From the NCBI GenBank assembly GCA_001606155.1, contig LODT01000016.1, positions 186,001 to 250,000 on the forward strand: a DNA stretch of 64,000 nt, given 5' to 3'. Positions within the stretch are counted from its first letter, which is position 1. The number at the start of each line of letters is the position of its first letter. The stretch is from Tieghemostelium lacteum. Taxonomy: Eukaryota; Evosea; Eumycetozoa; Dictyosteliales; Raperosteliaceae. Positions 20,822-31,633 of the stretch are shown in pieces. Below the pieces are notes generated by a model. That model was given only the letters and a program-made list of their open reading frames with translations, had not been told where the DNA came from and searched no databases. The position numbers and the translations under genes were made by a program.

Positions 20822-23371
20822 ATGAAATTATTAATAATATTTAGTTTTTTGTATCTTATCAATTATTCATTTTCATTAACACAAACCACTGAATCCTACT
20901 TAAGAGGAAGGTAAATATTCTTGAAACTATGGTTTTTTATGTTAAAAAAAAAAGAAAAAAAAAAAAAATATTAAGATTGTTTATGTAATTAATATAGTTC
21001 ATCTGTTTACTTTTTGCAATATCTACCACCAAACTATGGTAATGGTACTCCAGCACCAGTTATTATATTTCTACATGGAGCTGATCAAGGTGGAAATACA
21101 GAATCATCATTACAAAATGTAAAAGCCCATGGAATTCCCCAATATATTAATGATAATACATGGCCAATTAGTTTTCCATTCATTGTAATTTCTCCACAGG
21201 TTTGGAGTGGTTGGGCAACTGCACCTGATGTTCAAGGTATTATGAATATTTTAGTAGCTAGACATGGTGCTAATGTCGATATGTCACGTGTTTATTTGAC
21301 AGGTCTAAGTGCTGGTGGTATTGGATCACTACTTTATGCTGGTTCCAGTTTAACTGCAGCCAATTCATTAGCTGCAATTGTAACTGTTTGTCATGCAGGT
21401 AATTTTGCTAATGATCAACAGGCTTTGAATATTGTTAATAGCCATCTTCCAATATGGTCATTTATCGGTTCTTTAGATAGTTGGTTAACTGATGGTCTTA
21501 GAGTTAAAAATAAGTTAATATCATTAGGTATGACCCCACCACAGATTTTTACTGAATATCCTGGTTTGGGACATTCTATTTGGGATCAAACTTATAACCC
21601 ACTTCCTAATAATCCATATAATATCTATAGTTGGATGTTACAATTTACCAATGTGAGATCATCCTCTACTACCTCTGCTGCATCTACTACATCTACTACC
21701 TCTGCTGCTGTATCAACAACTGGACCAACTACTACTACTGCTACTCCTACAACTACTACTACATCATCTAGTACAACAGGAACAGTAGCATTTGGTACAT
21801 TTACTAAGAAATCAAGACCAAGTTATGGTTTGTGGGAATATATACCATCATTTTCTAACAATAATAAATATCCAGTAATTGTATTTTTACATGGATTTGA
21901 TGCTTATGGAACTGGATCAACTACTGATTTGGATAAGATTACTACTCAGTCATTACCAAAATTGATTAAAGATCAAGTGTGGCCAAGTTCATATCCATTC
22001 TTGGTATTGGCACCACAAACTAATCAAGGAAACTGGGATAATTCAGTTGCTGTATTTGATGATCTAATGTTAAACTACAGTTCCATTATTGATACTACTA
22101 GAATATATGTTACTGGTCAAGGTAGAGGTGCAGTTGGTGCACAAAGACTATTTTCTACATCAACTAGAGCCAGTACCATTGCAGCTGTACACATGGTTAG
22201 AATATTTGAATCCGTCTCGACTATTAATGCAAATAATATGGATTCCCAATCAGTTCCTACTTGGTTCTATACTAACCAAGATGATCCTAATGTTGATCCA
22301 TCATATCAATCGGCTTGGGTTAACTATTTAAATTCACAAGCTATTGTACCTGCACCCAAAGTAACTTTAAATCCAACTGGTGGTGTAAATTCTTTTACTA
22401 CTGCTTATGCTGTATCCAATCCCTCTTCACTGAATTTATATACTTGGTTACTTCAATATACTTCTGCTAATAGAGGTGTTATTACTCCATATACCACTTC
22501 TACTACTTCTACTTCTACTTCTACTTCTATTTCTACAATTGCTAGTAGTACAACTATTTCAACTACATCTACAACAGGAGCAGCCCCAACTACAACAACT
22601 ACTGGCACTACCTCCGCAGCAACAACAACAACAACATCATCATCAGGAGGTAATACAAATAGCCAAACATCTAAATCATTTGTAAAAACTCAATGGGGTC
22701 ATATGATGTATTACTTGGAATATTTACCTCAAGGATATGGTAATGGTACTAAATTCCCAATATTAATTTTCCTTCATGGATCAGGTCAAAAAGCAGCACC
22801 AGCAATTGGGAATTTACAAATAATTAGAAATGCAGCAGATGCAACTATTCCCTATTTGATAGAAAATAATTTGTGGCCACAAAATTTCCCATTCATTGTA
22901 TTGAGTCCACAAACAGAATTTTGGTGGTCAGCACCTGAGGTTGATGCAGCAGTAAGACTTGGACAGAGTTATTCGCAGCATGGCGATCAAACTAGAATTT
23001 ATTTAACAGGGGTCAGCATGGGTGGTGGTGGAGTTTGGAAATATGCTTCTGATTCCTTATCTAACGCTAATCTATTAGCTGCTATTGTACCAATATCCTC
23101 TGCAAATGTCCCTGAGACTACTGATCCTTTTAGTAGTTTTATCTTATCACATATTCCTATTTGGGCTTTTCATGATAAAAATGATCCTTCTGTCGATAAG
23201 CATTTTACAACTGATTGGATTAATGGTATATCCTCTATGTCTCCACCTCCTATCTACACCGAAACCAATCTAAATATTCATAATATTTGGAATTCAATTT
23301 ATATCCCAAATGCTTCAACTAATCCATATTATATTTATGATTGGCTTTTATCAAAAACTAATCAAAGATAA
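20822..23371 (+). CDS. Secreted protein with three esterase-like alpha/beta-hydrolase domains (820 aa, two exons)
   Basis: Exon 1 (20822-20910) encodes a signal peptide, MKLLIIFSFLYLINYSFS. An 87-base intron containing a long A-rich tract follows, then exon 2 from 20,998. Three homologous domains (about 35-245, 295-515, 592-820) are joined by Thr/Ser-rich linkers that are probably O-glycosylated. Each has a strand-HG start (IIFLHGADQ, IVFLHGFDA, LIFLHGSGQ). The nucleophile elbow is GLSAGG in domain 1 and GVSMGG in domain 3, but GQGRGA in domain 2, which also lacks the late His (GHSIWDQ in 1, IHNIWNS in 3). So domains 1 and 3 look active and 2 looks dead. The layout resembles PHB-depolymerase/feruloyl-esterase-like secreted esterases that digest bacterial or plant polymers. 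The substrate is unknown. Confidence 0.85.
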
Positions 23372-23388
23372 AAAAAATAAAAAAAATT

Positions 23389-23516
23389 CATTTATAAATT
23401 TTTTTGAAACAAACAATAAAGACAAAACCAACAAAACAAAAAGATCCAATTAACTATTTTTAAATAAAAATTTATATTATTTTGTATAGTACACAAGAGT
23501 TTAAATTCTATAGAAT
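23389..23516 (+). pseudogene. Deleted remnant of Asn-rich paralogue 2 (flanks without the coding part)
   Basis: Bases 23,422-23,516 match the last codons and 3' flank of the gene at 18,489-20,225 (compare 20,195-20,290: the same TTTTTAAATAAAAATTT and AAGAGTTTAAATTCTA). Just before it, TTCATTTATAAATTTTT matches the 5' flank of that gene near 18,440. Together they look like a copy that lost nearly all of its coding region. Confidence 0.5.
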
Positions 23517-23660
23517 CAATATAGGAATATTAACTTTGATATTTGTTTTGAATAATATTTTCAAAAAAAATATTTCAGTTCATTTCATTCGATAATTCAA
23601 ATTATGTGTTATTTCATAAATTTTTGATCACCTTTTTTTCAGGCTGTGCATTGTGGGTTA

Positions 23661-26600
23661 ATAGTTTTTTTCTGACTTGGAAGATGGATTCAGAAATTAT
23701 GGAATTAGATATTGATAAAAGTCAATATGAACAATACTTTGATAAGTCTATAATGGAGTTTAAACAAACTAAACATCTCAATCATTGTCTGTGGGAAGAG
23801 GTATTTTTTGAGAAATTAAAAAGACTCGAAAGTGTTCCACAATCATATCACATTTGTAAACTCTTTATCAAAACACTAATGAAGACAAAATCTGGGTTTA
23901 AAGAGTACTTGATAAAATGTATTCAATCTAAAGATGTTAATTGTCATGTTGTTATATTTCAATTGACATCAAAACATGATGATATTATAGATTTTTCAAC
24001 ACCACTATTCAACCGGTACCTTACCTTTGGTATTCAACATCACAGTCATCGTGTTAGAACATTAGCATTATCACATTTAACTGGCTATGTAATGTTAAAA
24101 TATGATTTTATTGATTTGTATCAACTATTTCTAAAAGTAAGAATTATATTCAATAGACACACACACACCACTAATTCACATGTTTTAACTATAAATCTCA
24201 TAAATCTTAGGTATCGTTTAAATTGAATGAATTAAATGATAAAGCATATGAAATTCTACAACGTATGAAGTTGATTAAGGTTATGATTGGATCAATAGAG
24301 TTTTATATGGAGGTTTCGGCACTGGTGTTTTCAAGTGATCATTTAGATGATAGATTGATTGATCACTATTTTAGATTTATAAATTTACAAATTTCATTGT
24401 TTAAAGAGAACAAAAAACAAATGAATTGGAATGTGATATTGGATAGTATTGTAAAAATACTTCCTAGAATAATATCACAGAATCACATTAAATTGAAATC
24501 ACAAAAGTTTAATGAAATCTATGAATTTAGGTCACTGTTTGGTGATGAACAATCAAAGTATTTTGAAAAGTCTCTGTGGAATTGTTTGATGGAATACAAA
24601 CAACAAGGAGGTGACAATCACATTATTGATAGATTTATTTGTGGTTTTTCATATGATTCCACTATTATACAGAGTCAGATTGAAAATGGTGTATTGTATT
24701 CGTTAATCAGAGAACATCCTTCGGATTTCAGTAAGACTTTGAAAATATATTCAAAATATTTTAATCAGGTACAGTTTGAAGAAGTATACACACTGATATT
24801 CAATAATGTAGAGTGTCAAGATGAACTTGATCATCTGGTGAGTTCTAATGTTTCAAAAATGCAAAACATCTTTTTAGAGCATATAAATTGGGCAATTGGT
24901 AAGCTGGATCAGTATACAAGACTTATAAGAAGCGTAGCAGTATTGGTTAAAAATTGGCACTCGAGACTCTCAGCATTTCAATTGAATAACATTGCCAATA
25001 ACATTGTTGAAAAACTTGAAAAACCAATAATAGCTGAAAAAAAGTGTGATCACCCCCAACTTTCTCATTTTCTGTGGGAACTGTACAAGTTGAGTGGAAA
25101 TTTAGATCTTTTGAAAATGGTAATACATAATCTTGAAAATTTGGAATACCTTGAATTATTGGAGATATTCCAAGCGTGTCCACCTGAAATTGTAGACATT
25201 TTCTATCAGAATATTCAAGAATATTTAGCAAACAGAGAACCGATTTGGAATATAAAGAGGGTACCATTACTGAAAATCTATAATTACTTGTCTCAGAACC
25301 ATCAACAGCATTTCATGCAATACCAATATCATATTCATAAGCGTCTGTCAGTGGATGTACTAAAGATGTGTTATGCTCCTAGACTAGATGGTAAAAGAGA
25401 ATATATGTTGATGCTAGAGTTGATACGAATAGCACCTTCAGGGTTACTGCCAACGGGCTATTTGGTTAAGGTTATTATGGATATCTATCACCATCTACAT
25501 AATCAATATTATATTGATGAGTGTACCAAAAGACTATATTTTGAGAGTATAGATAACTTATCCACATGTCTAGCTGACAGATTCAAATTAAAAAATCAAC
25601 AAGACTCCTCTCATGAGACCTTTGAAAGATTTGTTTATCTACAATTGTCACCTGACACTGTTACTGGATGTCGAGATGGTTTGAATGATCATTTGGCATA
25701 TGGATCATTGATTCAATTCGTTCAAGATAATCCAGTTCCTATGGAACTAGATTGGGAGGCTTGTATGGAAACAGGGTACTATGTACTCATACAAACAGCA
25801 CTAAAGTTAAAAGACAATGATATTCTCAAATCTATTCTACTGAATAACTTAAATAGTGGATTTGTGACACTATTTCAAACAAAGTTTATTTTAATGGACT
25901 TTCTAAATCAAAATAATGATGAATTATTAAACCAATTTCTAGACTATACCATTGAATATCTACCTAGACTGTTATTCCAAAGATTATTATACAATTACCC
26001 TGAAATTGTAATATCTAACTCTTCAGTTCAAACACATATAAACAGATTAATTGACAGTGATATGCAATTGGAGATTAAAGCTTTACAAATGGAATGTCTG
26101 TATCCACTGATACCAGAGTCAAAAGAACATCTACAAGAGAGAGTAAAAGCAATTCCACCGCTAAGTGACTATATATATTTTCGTATAATGACATTGTGTA
26201 AAAACTTTATAACAATTTACAACATGACACTTACATGTCGAAGACTCTTTAACTTGGCATCCAAACTAGTATCTTTACAACCCGAGCAAGACAACTATGA
26301 ATTCAGAGGAGACTTAGCATCTATAGATAAACCAGAGGATAGCTATCACTTGTTTAAGTATGGTGTAGCTGGGATGAATACTCTCAAATTATCATTGGTA
26401 CCTAAACACTTCCAAAGTAGTATAGAGGAATTACATATAGATTCTGACGCACCAATAGATATCCATTATCTAAGTTCACTAAAATCCATAATTGTTTCAT
26501 CTCATGAATATTATCATAGCTTTACCAAAATATTGAATGATGCTCAAAGTAATTTGGAGGAACTCAAATTTGGATTCTCAGAATCACCAAATTTTCTTAA

Positions 26601-27399
26601 AGAGTCAATTGAGTTTCTCAAACAATTTCTAATGTCAATGAAAGAGAATCAATGCAAACTCACTAAACTGTGCATTATTGTATGTACAACCGAATATGAA
26701 ACGGATATCCATAGACTGATCATTGATATTCGATCACATTTCAAAACTTCCAAACCTATCAATGGTAATCCATATTGGTTGAGTTTGTCAGTTAACTCTT
26801 TAATTAAGTTCACACCCAACACTAATATTTTTGAGGTTTCTGATCTAGTCTCACTAAGTAATTACTCATCATTTTCTAATGAATCTAATCAGTATATCAA
26901 TGTTGATAGATTTTTACATTTATATAAAGTATATATATATATTCAAAATAATGTCCTAAAAACTCTAAATATGCTGTTACAATGTAAAACCATAAAGAAA
27001 TTGGTAATAATAGGTGATATAATGGATTGTAAATCACAATTACAATTAGTGCAACGTGACATTCAAAACAATACCACTCTTAAATGGGTTAAAGTGGTAT
27101 TAAGTTACACAATACATGATAACTGTAAATATAAGACAATGTCAAAAGATATAGAAGATACCATTCAGAATATCTTTGATACATTTAATCTTTCAACTAG
27201 TATAAACACAGTTCAATTGACAACTGAACAACGACCATTTCTAATTCCAATACTACCAAATTATCAACAAGTCAACACTGGTAAATTTAAAAATTATAAT
27301 AATTTCACTTTTAAATCTATTTAGATATTTGTTTAAAATAAAAAAATATTCTCAAATACACTTCCATTGATTTCTTTCCATTCCAAATCAATAATATAA
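23661..27399 (+). repeat. Segmental duplication, copy A
   Basis: This 3.7 kb block is repeated at 31,634-35,348 in the same orientation. Similarity begins at ATAGTTTTTTTCTGA and ends at CCAAATCAATAATATAA in both copies. The 74-base intron is identical and long exon stretches differ by few or no bases, so the duplication is recent or maintained by gene conversion. Confidence 0.85.
23684..27324 (+). CDS. Large helical-repeat/F-box-like protein, copy A (about 1,188 aa, two exons)
   Basis: Exon 1 is 23684-24136 and exon 2 is 24211-27324, with a 74-base GTAAGA...CTTAG intron in phase 0. The start could also be the ATG at 23,699, which is the one shared with copy B. Residues 1-780 or so are helical and repeat-like, without Cys/His motifs. 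An F-box-like segment follows near 800-835 (FRIMTLCKNFI, YNMTLTCRRLFNLASK), then a leucine-rich tail. Unlike copies 1 and B, the frame is intact throughout, so this is the best candidate for the functional gene. A T-rich tract ending in CAG at 23,630-23,642 may be the 3' splice site of an intron in the leader. Function unknown; the F-box-like part hints at ubiquitin-ligase adaptor activity. Confidence 0.82.
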
Positions 27400-27660
27400 C
27401 AACCATGTATGTGATGAGGAGATTATCACCAAAATTCCTATGCTGTTCCACAAATTCTTATCACTTGGATTAAATACTATGATCAAGACAATTATGCACA
27501 AAATACAATAATTGAATTCCAGGAGGAGGATTAGCCAATGAATCCCCTATAAGAGAAATGAATATATGCCTGTACTAAAGTCTTTTTCATCTCCACCTAC
27601 TAATATAATATTCATAAGTTGTGTATCTCCTTCTTTGAAAAAGTCACTAAAAAGAATCAT
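27398..27660. pseudogene. Split, partly inverted fragment of Asn-rich paralogue 2
   Basis: Bases 27,398-27,518 match the plus strand of the gene at 18,489-20,225 (its 19,723-19,850 part). Bases 27,519-27,660 match the same gene (about 19,968-20,113) on the opposite strand. Neither piece is open. The junction coincides with the end of duplication copy A. Confidence 0.65.
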
Positions 27661-28452
27661 TATACCTTATTATTTTCTTCATTATAGAAAGAGAAGTATG
27701 TTATAGATTACAGAAGAATATACGAAGCTGCATACTATTCAAATATACAGGTACTGGTGGAAATGGTGGTTCAAACCTTAGTTGCACATTTGAGAAAAAA
27801 AAAACTAAAAAAATTAACAACCTAAATTTTTAAGTGACTAAGTAAGAGTGTTTCACTCCAGAGAAGAAATGCTCTTAGTTGATTGAAATAAAAATATTAA
27901 ATAAATTATTTTGTTAATGAGACAGTCTTTAATTTAAAGTGGTTCAACCTATTTTATTTATTTTTTTTCTATTTTTGGAGATTAAAGAGTGATTATTTCA
28001 GGTGAGACTTTTTTTTTTTTCATCTACAGGATCTATTTGGGATTTTATTAATAGTTTATTGTTGTTACCACTACAAATTTTCTATCAATCGATATAAAAA
28101 AACAATCATTTGACCTTGCTTTCAATTTGTAATATATTTTTGTATAATTTTATCTGTTTGTCATATCCAAAAACATAAAATCTCTTTTATATCAATAATA
28201 GCTCCTTTTCCACTTCACATAATCACCCTTCCAACAACTCTTGTATATAATCACAATATTTATATAAATATCAAAAAAAAAACTTTTCAAATATTTATAT
28301 ATAAATAACCCAACAACATTAGAGACAGTGAATTCTTTTTTTTCATAATAGGTATGTAATTCTGAAAATCAATTACAACTAATACAACACTAATAAGCGT
28401 AATGATTTTCTTTGTGGTATTATAACATCAGTTTAATTTGTTATGAAAGAAA
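27661..28452. other. Intergenic region without a recognised gene
   Basis: AT-rich, with several T runs and short poly-A stretches. I see no gene, tRNA or clear repeat. The part just before 28,453 is presumably the promoter and leader of the small orphan gene. Confidence 0.35.
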
Positions 28453-28935
28453 ATGATTAAATTTTCGAATATAAATATAGATCCTGATAGTATTGTTATT
28501 TTGGAAGATAAATTCGGTGTTATAGTTGCTGATCTTTTTATTAAAGCTATAGGGACTGATGAATGTGATACACTAGTAGTAAAGATCTGTGAAAGAGATA
28601 TGGTTTTATCTATATTGAAAATAAGATTGGATCCTAGTAGTTATAGGGTATTTATTGTAAGATTAAAGGTTATGGTTAATACAGATACAATGATTAAAAT
28701 ACATAGCGAGAAACAAGAACAAATTTTATTGGAAAATAGGTATATAACAAGATTGTGGAATAGAATGATATTGGAATCAAGAACTGAACGATGCTTTAGA
28801 GAAATAGAAGATAGTAAATATTCATGTTTTAGTATTTTAATGAGATACAAAAGTAGATTAGATTTTTATCTAAGAACAGATAATGAACATTACCTCAAAT
28901 TAATCTCTAATGTTGCAAATTATTACAAAGATTGA
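28453..28935 (+). CDS. Orphan protein (160 aa)
   Basis: An intact ATG-to-TGA frame of 160 residues with balanced composition, no low complexity and no intron. The first 75 residues alternate in a beta-rich pattern (SIVILEDKFGVIVADLFIKA, DTLVVKICERD, FIVRLKVMVN). The second half is helical and basic, ending YLKLISNVANYYKD. No signal peptide, membrane segment or familiar motif. I do not recognise the family. It lies among rearranged fragments and may be lineage-specific. Confidence 0.6.
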   Translation: MIKFSNINIDPDSIVILEDKFGVIVADLFIKAIGTDECDTLVVKICERDMVLSILKIRLDPSSYRVFIVRLKVMVNTDTMIKIHSEKQEQILLENRYITRLWNRMILESRTERCFREIEDSKYSCFSILMRYKSRLDFYLRTDNEHYLKLISNVANYYKD

Positions 28936-29029
28936 ATCTATTTTAAAATACTCAAAAAAGATAAAAATCTATTCAAACCAGGTAAATAATTTATTTATTT
29001 TTTAAGATATTATTTAAAGTTTTTTATTT

Positions 29030-31224
29030 TTAATTTGAACAAGTTGGTTGATATTTACATTTTTGGGAGGTGGTTAGAACTAGAATACAAAGATGAGGAG
29101 ATTTACATGTTATATCAGCACATGTAAGACAAGAATCTTGTTTAACACATTTATAGATTTGATTTGATTTTTCTTTACAATCATAACCTAAAGCACATGA
29201 ATTTTGCAAACATGATCCACCTTGATACACATCAATTTCATTTACACAGATATGAGAATCTTGTAAACATATTTGTCCTATAATGCAAATGCAATCATTG
29301 TTAACTGTGTTGTTTAGGGTACCCGTGGTTGTTGCAGTAGAAGTGATTGGTGAGGCTGGTGATGTTGTAGCAGTAGTACCTGTTGTAGCAGATGTAGAAG
29401 TGGTAGATGTTGCAGATGTACTAGTTGTAGAAGTACTTGTTGTAGAGGTACCAGTGACTGTTGATGTTGTAGCAGTACTTGTAGTTATAGTTGGATTAGA
29501 TGTAAATATTTTAATAGTATCATTAATTATATTTAAATATGTAATTGAAATTGTAGCAATGGATGAATTTCTATTTGTTTTAAACAAGACATTAGACAGA
29601 CTTTGTAAAAAATTTGGATCTCTATTTTTATTAAATACTTGTAACTCACCATTTGAAATACTAACAGCAGATGATGTAGTGTTAGATGATGAAAATGATA
29701 ATTGATCAGAAGGATCAATATTACCCAAAACTTTAAAAGTAATGAATTGAACATAACAAGCAATTGAATTTGGATTAAAATTAGATTCTAAGAAACGATA
29801 TTCACCACTTGAATTATAGGCAATAGAGGTATTAATGATATTCAACGATGCTTTTTCACCAAATAAAATATAATTCATACTATTTCTAAAGTACAGAATT
29901 AAATCTTGAATACCATCATTATTAAAATCAGTCCAAGCTGAATAAGTTTCCGTTCTTGATATTGAAAAACCACTACAATCATCTAATGTTTTGAAATTCA
30001 ATTTATAAACTGCTGGTAATTTTATAGTGGTTCCATATACTCCCCAAGTATAACGAAGAGGATTTACATTACATGATATATCAGATATACCATCTCCATT
30101 AAAATCACCAACATGCATATATAAACATAGTTCTTCAGGTGAAGAAACGTCTTCTACCCATTTAACAACTTCAGATGAGTTACCACTGTTGATATCAAAA
30201 TGAGATTCCCAAATTCCACCTTTTTTACCATAAATCATATAAATTGATTTAAAATCCTGACTAACTACAGCCATATCTTTTAATCCATCACCATTGAAGT
30301 CTCCAAAACCACTCTGAAGTACAAAATCATTTCCTTGTATATCCATTGTAAAACCAGTTGTACCATTTAATACTGGATTATATTGAGTTGGATAAAATTT
30401 TAAACCAAAAGTAACAGTACCATTACCTGTATCCGAAAGTATTACCAAATCATCAATTCCATCATTATTCAAATCTCCACAACCAAGATTTTTAGAAAAT
30501 TTCTTTTGGATAATATGTCCATTTGTTCCATTTGATACAAATTTAATATCAAATTTACCAGAATTGGTTGGAAACTTTTTACCATTATCAAGTCCATAGA
30601 GAACATAAACATCATCTAGGGTATTAAATATCAAATCTTTTATACCATCTCCATTATGATCGCATAAAACTTGATATGTGACCTTCGCGGGAGAAAGATC
30701 AGTATCAATTACAAATCCATCAATTCCATCAAAATTTGAAAAATCATTCTTAAATGGTCCTGCATGGCCATAAATTATTTTTAATTGTTTGTTTGACAAA
30801 CGAGTAATAATTTCATCATATCCATCATTATTTATATCTCCACATATAAAGTAATTTAGAAGATCAATTTTACTAATATCAATACTGAAACCATTGATTC
30901 CATCAATCATTGAAAGTTTTAACGGTCTCTGGTCACTATATCTTGAGATATCACCAAAAAATACATATGTTTTATCGGTTTGAAGATGGGTTGTGATAAA
31001 ATCCTAAATTTATAATTGTTTAGATTTTATATATATATATGTACATTTTATAAATTTCAACTTACTTGTTTACCATCACCATTAAAATCAAAACCTCCAG
31101 TTATATATTCATATTTAAGATCTAAACCATAACTATTAGAATTATTAAAAAAACTCTCTGATGATGGGAAAGCAATATTTATTGATATCTTTAGAATAAA
31201 AATTAGAAATATATATATATACAT
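29030..31224 (-). CDS. Secreted FG-GAP-repeat protein with Thr/Ser linker and Cys-rich tail (710 aa, two exons)
   Basis: Exon 1 (31224-31066) encodes a hydrophobic signal sequence (MYIYIFLIFILKISINIAFP) and the first repeat. A 62-base intron follows, then exon 2 (31003-29030). Calcium-loop repeats of the FG-GAP/integrin-alpha type recur: FDFNGDGKQ, GDINNDGYD, DHNGDGIKD, GDLNNDGIDD, GDFNGDGLKD, GDFNGDGISD and DFNNDGIQD, consistent with a seven-bladed propeller. After about residue 530 comes a long Thr/Ser stretch, then some 90 residues with many Cys. There is no C-terminal membrane helix, so it is probably released or bound to extracellular matrix. Integrin itself is excluded because the transmembrane and cytoplasmic parts are absent. 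Role in adhesion or matrix is inference. Confidence 0.85.
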
Positions 31225-31633
31225 CTTTTATGAAAGAATGAATATAATATATAAAAATTACTTATTTTGAAGATAATAGTGTTAAATTTGTTGTACATAA
31301 AATGTGTTAGAAAAGTGTGTGTAAAATTTTACAAAAACAATTGAATTAATAGATTATCATTTTATTTTTAAATCAGAGTTTATTAGGGGTAGTGTTTTTG
31401 ATTGAATAAGTAAATACCCTCTTTACACTTTATTTTTTTAATTTCATACTTCAAAATAAATTAATTATTATCACTTTAATATTAACTTTTACTATATTCC
31501 GTTTGCTCTTTGTTTTACTGTTATTTGTTCCATTAATCTTCTAAAAACTAATTTATTTATTTATGATTTGATAAATAGATTTGGGATAAAAATAAAAATC
31601 TTCATCTGAAAAATTTTTTTTCAAAATTGTGTC
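31225..31633. other. Intergenic region between divergent genes
   Basis: AT-rich sequence between the FG-GAP gene start and duplication copy B. No gene or structured element recognised. Confidence 0.35.

Noticed and set aside
22476-22685. Leu/Gln-rich frame
   Set aside because: Shifted reading of the Thr-rich linker between esterase domains 2 and 3.
29283-29705. Val/Ala-rich plus-strand frame of 140 codons
   Set aside because: It is antisense to the Thr/Ser linker of the FG-GAP gene, and its repeats come from that linker.
29030-31224. Integrin alpha subunit
   Set aside because: FG-GAP repeats alone are not enough; there is no transmembrane helix or cytoplasmic tail.
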